Origin: CAVZGO01 sp963774935
GTDB taxonomy: Bacteria; Chloroflexota; Anaerolineae; Anaerolineales; UBA4823
Direction: 5' to 3'
Assembly (NCBI GenBank): GCA_963774935.1
Contig: CAVZGO010000007.1
Location: 1-64,000 of the forward strand
DNA: 64,000 bases
The notes under the pieces are model-generated. The model was not told where the DNA came from, ran no database searches, and was given only the letters and a program-made list of their open reading frames with translations. Shown piece by piece: positions 8,395 through 18,305 of the stretch; position 1 is the first letter of the stretch, and each line of letters begins with the position of its first letter. Made by a program: the position numbers and the translations under genes.

Positions 8395-10086
8395 ATGCAA
8401 CCACAGAATAAAACCTCCATCCGACGCAGAAAACCATCCAACCAGGTACATGAGCCTATCGCCCACCAGAGAGGTGAGGAATATGCAGCTGGAATTAATG
8501 CTACCCATGGTCTGGAAGCGATTAACGGGGAAGAACTGGACGAATTGATGGATGCTGAGACGGAACTGCTGGACAGCCAGGAAGACGTGCTGGCACAAGA
8601 GGAACCAGATATCGATGTATTAGCCATTCAGGATGATGAGCTGGTCGAGATTACGCAAGAAGACACAATGACGCTGCTCAATGACCCTAAGCTGGTTACC
8701 GAGATCAGCGAAGATCCGGTGCGACTTTACCTGAAAGAGATTGGCAGTATCGAGCTGCTGGATCCAGACCGCGAATTTTGGCTGGCGACTCGTTTGGAAG
8801 GAGCCCGGCGCTTGGATTGGTTGAGCTTACAGCACCCCTTAGCCAAGCGGCGAGCTGCCAACCAGGAATCTTCTGCGTCTGGGCAGGGTGTTTACCAGGC
8901 GCTTTTTGAAGACCTGGCAACCAGTTTGTCACGCCAACGGGAGGACACACGCCGCCTTGGCTATGATTGCCCTGATCTACGCCTTATTCTGGCAGAAGCG
9001 CGCCTTTTGCGCACATCCTGGCAAAATGAGGTGCCGTCTTATCTGAGGGCTTACCTGGACAATGGACTATGGGGTCAGGATCCACTATGGGATGGTGTGG
9101 CTCGGAATGCTTTTTCTGTGTTTCTATATTTTTATATGCTCCCTGAGCCAATGCAGGTATACCTGGACAAGCACATTCAAAAACACAGTGCGCTCCCTAC
9201 TGAACCTACCTTCTTACATCACCTGCCTGAAGAACCAGTGCTTGGGGCTGAACTGGAGGCGATCCGGCTGCGCTCAAGCGATGCCCGCCAGGCAATTATC
9301 CGTGCCAACCTGCGCCTTGTGGTGAGTGTAGCCAAGCGCTACATCGGACGGGGCAGCTCATTCCTGGATTTGATTCAGGAGGGCAACATTGGCTTGCTGC
9401 GGGCGGTGTCCAAGTTCGATCCAACTCGTGGGTATAAATTCAGCACATATGCCACCTGGTGGATTCGGCAGTCCATCAGCCGCTCGATCGCTGATCAGGC
9501 GCGCACCATACGGATTCCGGTGCACATCTTTGAATCAATCAACCGGTTGCTGCGCGTCCAGCGCCGGCTTATTCAACGCCTGGGTCGAGAACCAACCTCG
9601 GAGGATATCGCATTAGAGGCTGGTTACCTGGAGCCAAACGACACCCAGGCGATTCTACGCTCGCTTGCTGACGACCAACCAGTGGAAGACGATATTCGAC
9701 GAAGGTGGAACCGGGCTGCGGCTAAGGTCAACCGCATAATGCGAGCTATGGAAGAGCCGATGTCATTGGACAGCCCGGTGGGCAACGAGGATAACAGCCA
9801 GCTTGGGGATTTTATTGAAGACGAAGACGCACCTGAACCAATGGACGCCGCTGCCCGAGAGATGCTGCGCGAAGCTGTGAAAAACGCTTTGGCAGTGCTT
9901 TCAGAGCGAGAACGCCAGGTGCTCGAGCTGCGCTTTGGATTGGTGGACGGCAAGGAACACACGCTCGAGGAGGTCGGCCAGTATTTTAACGTGACCCGCG
10001 AACGCATCCGCCAGATTGAGGCTAAGGCACTGCGCAAGCTGCGACATCCAACCAGGAGCCGACAGCTCAGGGATTTCCTTGGATAG
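8395..10086 (+). CDS. rpoD: Primary RNA polymerase sigma factor (sigma-70)
   Basis: This 563-residue housekeeping sigma factor has an acidic N-terminus (about 1-90). Region 1.2 is DPVRLYLKEIGSIELL, followed by a lineage-specific insertion (about 130-285). Regions 2.1-2.4 read ANLRLVVSVAKRYIGRG, LIQEGNIGLLRAV and FSTYATWWIRQSI, and region 3 follows. Region 4 (LSERERQVLELRFGL and TRERIRQIEAKAL) is C-terminal. The -10 and -35 recognition helices are intact, consistent with TTGACA/TATAAT-like promoters seen elsewhere in the window. A GTG at 8389 is in frame, but ATG 8395 has GGAG at 8386-8389 with good spacing. It is co-transcribed with dnaG, 12 bp away. Confidence 0.96.
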   Translation: MQPQNKTSIRRRKPSNQVHEPIAHQRGEEYAAGINATHGLEAINGEELDELMDAETELLDSQEDVLAQEEPDIDVLAIQDDELVEITQEDTMTLLNDPKLVTEISEDPVRLYLKEIGSIELLDPDREFWLATRLEGARRLDWLSLQHPLAKRRAANQESSASGQGVYQALFEDLATSLSRQREDTRRLGYDCPDLRLILAEARLLRTSWQNEVPSYLRAYLDNGLWGQDPLWDGVARNAFSVFLYFYMLPEPMQVYLDKHIQKHSALPTEPTFLHHLPEEPVLGAELEAIRLRSSDARQAIIRANLRLVVSVAKRYIGRGSSFLDLIQEGNIGLLRAVSKFDPTRGYKFSTYATWWIRQSISRSIADQARTIRIPVHIFESINRLLRVQRRLIQRLGREPTSEDIALEAGYLEPNDTQAILRSLADDQPVEDDIRRRWNRAAAKVNRIMRAMEEPMSLDSPVGNEDNSQLGDFIEDEDAPEPMDAAAREMLREAVKNALAVLSERERQVLELRFGLVDGKEHTLEEVGQYFNVTRERIRQIEAKALRKLRHPTRSRQLRDFLG

Positions 10087-10300
10087 GGACTAATAGCTCC
10101 AAGTGAGACAATTGTGAGGCTTTATAACCGTTGGAACGACAATCTTCTGGTAAAATTCCAGTAGAGTTCGCAAGGACGAGTGATCTTAAAACCATGATGC
10201 GGTAAGCCAGCCCTTCCTTCTCCTTTCCCCTCGAAATCCGGAACTCTCCGGGTGGGGACGTGCCACGAGCGCGGATGCGCCCTGACTTAGTGGAGGCTAT

Positions 10301-11983
10301 ATGCTTACCGTTCATCATTTAAGTAAATCCTACAATTTACAGCAAATTTTCGACAAAGTTACCTTCAGCCTGAGCCCTGGTGAACGGATCGGGTTGGTAG
10401 GGCCTAATGGTTGCGGCAAAACCACACTGCTGCGTATCTTGACCGGGCAGGAGCAACCTGATTCAGGCCACATTCAACACTCGAGCGACTTGCGGATAGG
10501 TTACCTGCCGCAGGGATTTGAGCTCGATTCTGAAGCAACGCTGGGCGACATCATCGGACGCGCAGCGGGTGACCCCGAGACATTGGAGACTGATTTAGCC
10601 CAAGCAGCGGCTGAACTGTCATTACATCCAGACGATTCAGACCGGTTGACCCGATATGATGAGCTGCTTCGCAGGGTAGAAGCTGCCGAGACTGGCCGGA
10701 CTGCCCAGATTCTAGCCGGTCTGGGCCTGGATAGCATCCCGGTAGATTTTCCTGCTGGACGTTTAAGCGGCGGGCAGCAGACCCGCCTGGCGTTAGCTCT
10801 GGTGTTGTTGGCAGACCCACAGCTGTTGTTGCTGGATGAGCCCACCAATCACCTCGACATCGGCATGCTGGAATGGTTGGAAGAATGGCTGCTTGCCTGT
10901 CCATGTGCAGCCTTAATTGTCTCCCACGACCGCACCTTTTTGGACAACACCGTTACCAGCATCCTGGAGATGGATTCCAGGCGCGGCGTGCATGAATATG
11001 CGGGCAACTACAGTGACTACCTTGCTCAACGCCAGACAGAAATCGAAAAGCAGTGGTCTGAGTACAAGGACCAGCAGGAAGAGATCATCCGGATGAAGCA
11101 AGATATCATCCAGGTAAAATCTCAGGCTGCCCACACCGAACGCATGGCAAGCTCAATCCGCATTGGCGGACCAGAGTATAAGCAGAAGGGATTTAAGTCG
11201 TACCAGCAAGGTATTGCCAAAAAGGTTGCACGCAAAGCCAAGGCGCGCGAGAAGAAGCTGGAACGATACATCGATTCAGATGAGCGCGTGGAAAAGCCAC
11301 AGCGCGCCTGGCAGATGAAGCTGGAATTCAACCAGCCAGCTCACCTCGGACGTATTGCCATTCGACTGGATAGACTGAGCGTTGGCTATCCGCCAGCATT
11401 ACCGCTGCTGCGGGAGCTCGACCTGGAGGTCCGCGCCGGACAGCGGATTGTACTGAGCGGGCCAAACGGCAGTGGCAAGACCACGCTGCTGCGCACTATT
11501 GCCGGGCAGCTTCCCCCTGTTTCTGGTGAGGTGCGGCTAGGCGCCGGTGCCAGGCTGGGTTACATGACACAAGACCAATCAGGGTTGCTTGCAAGTCAGA
11601 CGGCGGTGGAGACGATCGCTCAATTCTTCTCCAACGAGACTCAAGCGCGCACTTTCCTGGCGTACTTCTTATTCACCGGGGATGAGCCGCTCAAACCCAA
11701 TGCACTGCTTAGCTACGGGCAGCGCGCCCGCTTGATGCTCGCACTGCTGGCAGCGCAAGGCTGCAACTGCCTGCTACTGGATGAGCCTGTGAATCACCTG
11801 GATATCCCCAGCCGGACGCAGTTCGAACAGGCACTGGCTGGTTTCGAGGGCGCTGTGCTGGCAGTGGTGCATGATCGTTATTTTATCGAGCGCTTTGCGG
11901 ATGAGGTCTGGTGGGTGTCCGATGGAACCATTCACGAGGATGCGATCAGCAGACGGCAGGATCTATCCGGATCGAAAAATTAA
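10301..11983 (+). CDS. ABC-F family ATPase
   Basis: This is a 560-residue cytoplasmic protein with two ABC domains and no membrane segments. Domain 1 has Walker A GPNGCGKTTLLR (about residue 36), signature LSGGQQTRLALA and Walker B LLLLDEPTNHLD. A charged linker (about 240-330) carries the arm that reaches into the ribosome. Domain 2 has GPNGSGKTTLLR, a degenerate signature LLSYGQRARLMLA and LLLDEPVNHLD. ABC-F proteins act on translating ribosomes, either as translation factors or as antibiotic-resistance proteins; I cannot tell which subtype this is. ATG 10301 follows TGGAGG. A hairpin overlaps the stop. A fragment resembling the last 45 residues is found again at 21344-21481. Confidence 0.92.
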   Translation: MLTVHHLSKSYNLQQIFDKVTFSLSPGERIGLVGPNGCGKTTLLRILTGQEQPDSGHIQHSSDLRIGYLPQGFELDSEATLGDIIGRAAGDPETLETDLAQAAAELSLHPDDSDRLTRYDELLRRVEAAETGRTAQILAGLGLDSIPVDFPAGRLSGGQQTRLALALVLLADPQLLLLDEPTNHLDIGMLEWLEEWLLACPCAALIVSHDRTFLDNTVTSILEMDSRRGVHEYAGNYSDYLAQRQTEIEKQWSEYKDQQEEIIRMKQDIIQVKSQAAHTERMASSIRIGGPEYKQKGFKSYQQGIAKKVARKAKAREKKLERYIDSDERVEKPQRAWQMKLEFNQPAHLGRIAIRLDRLSVGYPPALPLLRELDLEVRAGQRIVLSGPNGSGKTTLLRTIAGQLPPVSGEVRLGAGARLGYMTQDQSGLLASQTAVETIAQFFSNETQARTFLAYFLFTGDEPLKPNALLSYGQRARLMLALLAAQGCNCLLLDEPVNHLDIPSRTQFEQALAGFEGAVLAVVHDRYFIERFADEVWWVSDGTIHEDAISRRQDLSGSKN

Positions 11984-12022
11984 ATCAGGCTGTCCAATAC
12001 ATGCATTGGAACAGCCTGATTT
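11982..12022. terminator. Hairpin between convergent ABC-F and amylase genes
   Basis: AAATCAGGCTGT (11982-11993) pairs perfectly with ACAGCCTGATTT (12011-12022), and CCAAT/ATTGG extends the stem after a one-base bulge. It overlaps the ABC-F stop codon and lies between convergent genes, so it probably terminates one or both transcripts. The T-run is short. Confidence 0.65.
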
Positions 12023-12107
12023 AGATGTAGCATGAGTAGAATTCTTATCGGGTGTGTTCAGATAACTGCATGGTTGCACCGCCCGATATTGCAGGCTTCT
12101 ATGGTAC

Positions 12108-14969
12108 CTATTTTAACTGGATAACCAGCACCGCATAAGGCGGCAACTCTGGAAGCGGGGTATAGCTGTCAAATCCACCCTGGGGGTTAATCCCTGGGGC
12201 TTTGACCTGACCCTCTCCCAGCAGCGAACTGGCGGACACCGGACCGGAAAACGGTCCACTTTCGAGTGCGAGCTTGTAGCCTTTCACTGCTTCACCTGAA
12301 AGGTTAACCAACACCAGCACCCCCTCACCCTCGCTGTAGCGCAACAGGCTGTAAACCTGGGGCAGGTCACTGGTCACCAGCCAGGTATCACCTGCCCGCA
12401 AGGCGGCGTGTTCCTGGCGCAGGCGAATCATGTCACGATAGCGGCTGAGCAGCGAGGTGGGATCCTCCGCCTGAGAGGCAACATTCGTCTGTGGGGTTTC
12501 CTTGCCCAGCTCAACCCAGGGATTGCCAGTGGTGAAACCAGCAGTCTCTGTACCATCCCAGCGCATTGGAAGGCGGACATTAATATCTTCGGGTTTTACC
12601 CCCGTCATACCGATCTCTTCACCATAGTAGAGGAACGGCACACCCGGGTGGCTGAGCAGCAGGGCAGCTGCAGCCTTCGCCTTCTCCGCGTCTCCACCCA
12701 ACTGGCTCATCACGCGAGTCATATCATGGTTGGTCAGGAACGGTGCAAACTGACCCTCAGGATAAGTCTTTAGAACTTCCTGAGCTTGATTTACGAGCTG
12801 GCTGTTCTCTCCAGCGTTCAGGCTGGCAATGATCGCTTCAGCCAGCTTGAACTCGAATGCAATATCCAGCTCGTCTGGGACGTAAGGGGCTACTTCGGCT
12901 GTTTCATCCCAGATTTCGCCAACAGTCAAAGCATCCGGGTACACAGTGTGCACATAGTTGTCGAAATTCTGCAGCCAGGTGTGGGTTTCGGGGGTGTTTT
13001 CCTGATCAGCGCCATCTTCGATCAGGTGCCGGACGGCATCCAGACGAAAGCCATCTACATCCATATCGGTCAACCAGTAACTTAAAATGTCAAACATTTC
13101 TTGGGTGACGGCACCGTTGCGGTAGTTAAGATCTGGCATACCATACCAGAACAGACCATAATAATAATCATACTGGGTATGATAGGCGCGTAAGGCCTGG
13201 AGATCGCCAACCGGCGGCTGATGCCACACATCTGTGTCCCAGGGGCTCTTGTATCCAGGGTTTGTGTCGGACCAAATATACCAGTTCTCGGTGGTTGAAC
13301 CCGGGTAAGCTGCTTCGCGGAACCAGGGGTGCTGGCTGGAAGTGTGGTTCATCACCATATCGACGATTACAGCAATGCCACGTTTGTGAGCTTCTTCTAC
13401 AAGCTGTTTGAAGTCTTCATTCGTGCCGTAATCAGCCTCGATGGTGCGGTAATCTGTCACATCATAACCATGGTAGCTGGGCGACTCTGCCACTGGCATG
13501 AGCCACAGACCGGTCACCCCCAGGTCTGATGTGGTACTTGGATCGCCATCATTGAGATAATCCAGCTTTTCAATTAAACCCTGCAGGTCACCAATGCCAT
13601 CCGCGTTGCTATCTTTGAAGCTGCGCACAAAAACTTCATAAAAAACACGATCATTCCACCAGGCAAGACCATCCGTACCAGGCAGAGTTGGGGAAGGAGG
13701 CTCGAGCAAGGCGGTAGGGGTAGGCTCAAGAGGCAGGGGGGTCGGCAGAGGTACCTGAGCCAGCTCTGGACCACGAATATCGAGCGCATAAAGGTAGCCA
13801 TCATTACTACCAATGAAGGCAGTGTTTCCAACCAGGGCTGGAGACGACCAGATTTCGCCGTAGGTCTCGAATGACCACAATTCTTCACCCGTCCGGCGGT
13901 CCAGGGCACGCACAAGACCACTGGTATCGCCAGTAATGATGCGATCTTCGGCAACAGCCGGTGAAGAGATCACAGGCTGTTGATCTTCAGACTGAAAGCT
14001 CCATAAGAGGCTGTCACCCTTGATCAAACCAGCAGCCACCTGACCCCGCACACTGGCAGTGTACAAGACCCCATCCCGGATGGCAATTGAGCTTACTGCA
14101 GGACCGACAGTTGCGCGCCAGAGCACCTTGCCGGTTTCCAGATCAACGGCATGGATATTGTTGTTTTCGGAGGCGCTCGAGAGGAACACAACCCCTTGTG
14201 ACACAGCCGGTGAGGATTGGATATCGCCCTCTGCCAGATACATCCATTTCTTCTGACCGGTGAGGGCATCCAGTGCATAAAGAAAACTATTGCGACCGCC
14301 TATCAGTAAGGTACCGTCAACTACTAACGGTGAGGATACCAATTCTGGCGCAGTTTTATATTCCCATTCTTTGCTCCCGGTGAGCGCATCCAGGGCGTAA
14401 ACATTCCCATCCGAACCACCGAAGAATACCTTTCCATCCCACACCGTAGGAGAAGAGAAAATCGGTGCAGACGTTGGAAACTTCCAGCGCTCTTCACCGC
14501 TTACAGCATCCAGAGCATACAGGCTGCCATCCACACCGCCAAAGTAGACCAGACCATCGACAACAGCCGGGGAAGAAAAAATTGCAGGAGGAATGGCAAC
14601 TTGCCAGCGCACCTTTTGAGTCATAGGATCCAGGGCAAAGAAATTCCCGGTCATAGTGCCAAAGTACAGGGTATCCCCTGCCAGGATCGGTGAGGACGCC
14701 ACCGGACTTCCAGCATCAAAAGCCCACTCCCCAAAGTCTCCCGCTTGAGCATAAGATCCACTTCGTTCTGGATCTGCACGAAAAACCACTGCGTCGGGAT
14801 TGGGAGTAGGGACCGCCGTTGGGGGAGGAGATGTAGGCAGCGAGACATCCGTAGGAACTGGTGCTGAGGTTGGCGTATTAGACACTTCCTTGCCACATGC
14901 GGTCAAGGCTGTCAAGATCACAACCAGCAGTGTGAAAAAAGAGAGTGTTTTTAACCCATGAAGCTTCAT
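12108..14969 (-). CDS. Lipoprotein: PQQ-type beta-propeller fused to GH13 alpha-amylase
   Basis: This 953-residue secreted lipoprotein has a signal peptide ending in the lipobox LTAC (Cys25), followed by a Pro/Thr-rich linker. Residues about 60-405 form seven or eight PQQ-like blades, with repeats of the type SSPAVVDGLVYFGG, LYALDA and G.E.W. A second Pro/Thr linker (about 410-430) leads to a complete GH13 domain (about 433-953). The amylase has DMVMNH, the nucleophile region GFRLDAVRHL, the acid/base region VGEIWDE and FLTNHD, so all three catalytic carboxylates are present. It should hydrolyse or rearrange alpha-glucans at the cell surface. The propeller may bind protein or polysaccharide; these blades do not imply PQQ binding. 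The gene is monocistronic, facing away from the cytochrome operon, with AGGAAAGGATG before the ATG. Confidence 0.93.
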   Translation of the reverse strand: MKLHGLKTLSFFTLLVVILTALTACGKEVSNTPTSAPVPTDVSLPTSPPPTAVPTPNPDAVVFRADPERSGSYAQAGDFGEWAFDAGSPVASSPILAGDTLYFGTMTGNFFALDPMTQKVRWQVAIPPAIFSSPAVVDGLVYFGGVDGSLYALDAVSGEERWKFPTSAPIFSSPTVWDGKVFFGGSDGNVYALDALTGSKEWEYKTAPELVSSPLVVDGTLLIGGRNSFLYALDALTGQKKWMYLAEGDIQSSPAVSQGVVFLSSASENNNIHAVDLETGKVLWRATVGPAVSSIAIRDGVLYTASVRGQVAAGLIKGDSLLWSFQSEDQQPVISSPAVAEDRIITGDTSGLVRALDRRTGEELWSFETYGEIWSSPALVGNTAFIGSNDGYLYALDIRGPELAQVPLPTPLPLEPTPTALLEPPSPTLPGTDGLAWWNDRVFYEVFVRSFKDSNADGIGDLQGLIEKLDYLNDGDPSTTSDLGVTGLWLMPVAESPSYHGYDVTDYRTIEADYGTNEDFKQLVEEAHKRGIAVIVDMVMNHTSSQHPWFREAAYPGSTTENWYIWSDTNPGYKSPWDTDVWHQPPVGDLQALRAYHTQYDYYYGLFWYGMPDLNYRNGAVTQEMFDILSYWLTDMDVDGFRLDAVRHLIEDGADQENTPETHTWLQNFDNYVHTVYPDALTVGEIWDETAEVAPYVPDELDIAFEFKLAEAIIASLNAGENSQLVNQAQEVLKTYPEGQFAPFLTNHDMTRVMSQLGGDAEKAKAAAALLLSHPGVPFLYYGEEIGMTGVKPEDINVRLPMRWDGTETAGFTTGNPWVELGKETPQTNVASQAEDPTSLLSRYRDMIRLRQEHAALRAGDTWLVTSDLPQVYSLLRYSEGEGVLVLVNLSGEAVKGYKLALESGPFSGPVSASSLLGEGQVKAPGINPQGGFDSYTPLPELPPYAVLVIQLK

Positions 14970-15140
14970 TTCAACATCCTTTCCTGAGGTTAATCGAGCA
15001 TAAATACTATAGCATGATATTTATTAATTGCATCCATCGGAAGACGTAAACAAAAAGTAGTATTTGGATTTGCATCACATAATTCCTGTTTTTACGTCAT
15101 AATAACTATAAGTTTTTGACCGACAAGAATTAAAGGCAGC

Positions 15141-16658
15141 ATGAAGCGGACACGAATTTTCTCTATCCCTGCTTTCTTTTTTTCGACCTTGCTGGTTGCG
15201 GGAATCGGCCTGGGAGTGTGGCTGCGCGGCGGGCAGGCTTTCAGCCCGGGGCATTTGAGCGCCCAGAACCGTCCAGGTGTGCAAATCGGTGGATACGAGT
15301 CACATGCAGACTTTGAGCAGCGCTGCAGCCTGTGCCATGACCCTTTAAGAACCACGCAGGATACGCTGTGCCTGGGTTGCCATACCGAAATCGCTGACCA
15401 GATTGCGCAGAATAATGGAACTCACAGTCAGGTCCAACCACCCTGCTACCAATGCCATTCCGATCACCAGGGCAGGGATTTCAACCTGCTGATGCCAGGC
15501 CTGGCAAATTTCGACCACGGGAAAGCCGGTTTCAGCTTGATCCGGCACCAGCTCGGCTACGATACGCTACCAATGGAATGCAGTGCCTGCCATGATGTGA
15601 ATAATTCCTTCGCACTGGACCAGCAGCTCTGCTTGAGCTGTCATGCAGAGCACGATCCGGCATTTATGACCCGGCATGTACAAACGTACGGCGAGGACTG
15701 CCTGGGCTGCCACGATGGCAGTGACCGGTTGGCAGGCTTCGACCACACCCAAACGCACTTCCCGCTAACCGGAAACCATGCTGAAGCTGCCTGCGAAGAA
15801 TGCCATACCCTCGAATCCGGCACAGGCAAGCTGAGCTTTGCCAGCTTCCAGGCGACACCCAGCGCCTGTATCAACTGCCATACTGAACCCGCCATGCATC
15901 AGGTACTCTTCAGCCAGGATTGCAGCGAATGCCACTCATCCCTGGGCTGGCAACCAGCCCAGTGGCAAGGACAGGTATTCGATCACCTGGCAGACAGCGG
16001 TTTCAGCCTGGCCCGTCACAGTCGCGACCAGGCAGGTGAAGCGCTGACCTGCACTGCCTGCCATGGCGAAGACCTGGCAGGGCTGGCAATCGATGAGCCC
16101 AATCCCGACCCCAGTGTGCTGGCGAATTGCATAAGCTGCCACTCCACAGGGGACACAGGCGCAGCTTTTATGCAGCGCCACCAGGAGCAATATGGCACAG
16201 CCTGCCTGGACTGTCACGACGGGGTCGACCGGATGAGCGGCTTCGACCACGCCAGCATTTTCCCATTGGAGGGAGCGCACGAGAGGCTGGAATGCGGAAA
16301 ATGCCATGTCGATCGCCAGTTTACTGGTACACCAAGGGAGTGCGCAGCCTGTCACACTGAACCGGAGATCCACGCTGGGTTCTTTGGCGATCAGTGCCAG
16401 GACTGCCACACCACCCAGGCCTGGACGCCAGCACAGCTGCGCAATCATTCTTTCCCATTAAACCATGGAGACCAGGGTCTGGTCGCCTGCCAGACCTGCC
16501 ACCCGAATCGCTATACAGAATATACCTGCTATGGCTGCCATGAGCATGATCCAAACAGGATCGAGCAGGAACATCTCGAAGAGAATGTCAATCTGGCTGA
16601 GCTGCAGAACTGCGTGAGATGCCACCCCAATGGACAAGAAGCTGAAGGCGATGATTGA
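15141..16658 (+). CDS. 18-haem c-type cytochrome
   Basis: A 505-residue exported protein with one N-terminal hydrophobic segment (residues about 8-28, a signal peptide or anchor) and 18 CXXCH haem-binding motifs by direct count, from CSLCH near residue 62 to CVRCH near 493. Many extra His residues between motifs can serve as distal ligands. Haem spacing suggests repeated units of the cytochrome c7/c3-like kind. It should carry electrons across or outside the cell envelope. It is the first gene of a tight five-gene run. Donor and acceptor cannot be named from sequence. Confidence 0.93.
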   Translation: MKRTRIFSIPAFFFSTLLVAGIGLGVWLRGGQAFSPGHLSAQNRPGVQIGGYESHADFEQRCSLCHDPLRTTQDTLCLGCHTEIADQIAQNNGTHSQVQPPCYQCHSDHQGRDFNLLMPGLANFDHGKAGFSLIRHQLGYDTLPMECSACHDVNNSFALDQQLCLSCHAEHDPAFMTRHVQTYGEDCLGCHDGSDRLAGFDHTQTHFPLTGNHAEAACEECHTLESGTGKLSFASFQATPSACINCHTEPAMHQVLFSQDCSECHSSLGWQPAQWQGQVFDHLADSGFSLARHSRDQAGEALTCTACHGEDLAGLAIDEPNPDPSVLANCISCHSTGDTGAAFMQRHQEQYGTACLDCHDGVDRMSGFDHASIFPLEGAHERLECGKCHVDRQFTGTPRECAACHTEPEIHAGFFGDQCQDCHTTQAWTPAQLRNHSFPLNHGDQGLVACQTCHPNRYTEYTCYGCHEHDPNRIEQEHLEENVNLAELQNCVRCHPNGQEAEGDD

Positions 16659-16672
16659 CCCAAGGAGCGAGT

Positions 16673-18266
16673 ATGCGACGATTCTTATTGATATCCCTGA
16701 GTAATCCTGGCAGTCCTGGCAATCCTATTTATCGGAGCCGGAACCGGCCTGGCTGAGGTCGGACCATTCCACCCAGGGCAAACGCTGTTCCCTTTGCAGC
16801 ACTTTGCTGAACAACAGCGCGCTCGCTTGATCGGCTCTCCTACCCAACAGGCACACTTCTACCTGGATTTGCTCGCCCGAAGAAGTGACGAATTGAGCGC
16901 ATCCACAGGCAGCCCTACCGAAACCGCGGCATTAGTGGCTCTAAACGAGGCGCTTGATCAGGCGGTTGTGGCGATTGGGAATGCACCCGAGGCCGGTCTG
17001 GAGCAGATTAAAATTCGCCTGGCTGGGCTGGTGGTGAAGATTGAGGCTGCCCTGGCAGGCTTAAACCGGGCTCCGACAGAAGAGCCTGTCCTTTACGCCG
17101 AGATGCAGGCGGAAATCAGCTCGCTGCGAAACATGGTGGGAGCCTTCCTAACCGCCCAGGCCAGCTCCACCGAGTCAGAAAGCCAGGAGGCTGCTAATCC
17201 AACGTCTGATCCCGCCGCAAGCACCCCGGTTGAGGGCACACCCCTGGCAGTGGCTTTCCCTGAGGGCAGCGGCGGCGCCCAACATGCGTTCTTCCCGCTC
17301 TCCGGGAAACACGCCACCCTGACCTGCACGAGCTGCCACATCAACGGCGTGTACGCAGGCACTCCCAACCAGTGCGCCATTTGCCATGAAAAGTGGATTC
17401 CTGCAGAGCATTACCCTGGCGACTGTGCAACCTGCCACATCCCCACCAGCTTTAAAGATATCCAGTTCGACCACCTGCTGGCTGAGGCCACCAACTGCAT
17501 CGGATGTCACGACCGAGTAAAACCGTTGAACCATTTTTCAGGTCTGTGTTCCGCCTGTCACAACACCCAGGCCTGGAAGCCGGCAACTTTCAATCACCAG
17601 GTTGCTAACGCTACCAACTGCCAGTCCTGCCACACCAATAACCGGCCCGCCAACCATTACACCGGGCAGTGCTCGAGCTGCCACAACACGCGCGCCTGGC
17701 GCCCGGCAAACTTCAACCACCAGGCCGCCAACGCCACCAACTGCCAGTCCTGCCACACCAACGACCGGCCAGCCAACCATTACGCAGGGCAGTGCTCAAA
17801 CTGCCACTCCACCAACAGCTGGAAAGGGGCGCGTTTCGACCACTCCGGCCAGACAGACTGCCAATCGTGCCACGCCAGCGATCGGCCTGCCAACCATTTC
17901 AGCGGTCAATGTTCGAGCTGCCACACCACGAACAGCTGGAAAGGCGCCCACTTCAGCCATGATGGCTTGAAAGACTGCCAGTCGTGCCACACACCACCAG
18001 GAGAACATTGGAACGGACAGTGTTCGAACTGCCACGAAGCAGGTGGCAACTGGAATAACGTACACGTCAACGGACATCCCTTCCCAATGGAGCACGGCAA
18101 CGCCGGCGGAAACTGCTATGCCTGCCACAACGGACCCAAACCAGCCGTCAACTGCTACACCTGCCACAACCCAGCGGAAACCGAGAAACACCACGCTGAA
18201 GAAGGTATCATTGACATTGCCGGGCGCTGCCTTGAATGCCATCAAGGCGGCGAGAAAGACGACTAG
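16673..18266 (+). CDS. 16-haem c-type cytochrome (frameshift in signal peptide)
   Basis: ATG 16673 starts MRRFLLISL in one frame; the next frame continues VILAVLAILFIGAGTGLA and the mature protein. A +1 frame change near 16699 therefore splits the signal peptide. Read through, the protein is about 530 residues. It has a helical region without haems (about 45-210) and then 16 CXXCH motifs by count. The middle motifs lie in tandem two-haem units containing RPANHY and QCSSCH. In-frame initiation at TTG 16794 would lack a signal peptide and could not give a haem-loaded exported protein, so a sequence error or recent mutation is more likely. It lies 14 bp after the 18-haem gene. Confidence 0.88.
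17547..18020 (+). repeat. Tandem two-haem repeats in the 16-haem cytochrome
   Basis: Four consecutive units begin at 17547, 17670, 17793 and 17910. The first two are 123 bp (41 codons), the third 117 bp and the fourth about 111 bp. Each starts CSxCH, has CQSCH about 20-24 residues later and ends near GQ; the first three have RPANH before that. The first two units are nearly identical at DNA level, suggesting recent tandem duplication. Confidence 0.85.
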
Positions 18267-18305
18267 ATTCCGGTCTGGTACAATCAATATGCCAGGCAAA
18301 AAATA

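Noticed and set aside
10087..10300. Possible riboswitch or promoter before the ABC-F gene
   Set aside because: TTGGAA and TAAAAT are spaced only 14 bp apart and no known riboswitch core was recognised in the 214-bp leader.
15000..15140. Candidate promoters for the cytochrome and amylase genes
   Set aside because: Several AT-rich -10-like boxes are present, but none has a convincing -35 at 16-18 bp.
17547..18020. Direct repeats considered as a CRISPR array
   Set aside because: Units are contiguous coding repeats of about 120 bp with in-frame CXXCH motifs and no repeat-spacer pattern.
17538..18299. Open minus-strand frames across the 16-haem cytochrome
   Set aside because: They mirror the repetitive Cys/His-rich coding strand and are Val/Ala/Gly-rich shadows without motifs.
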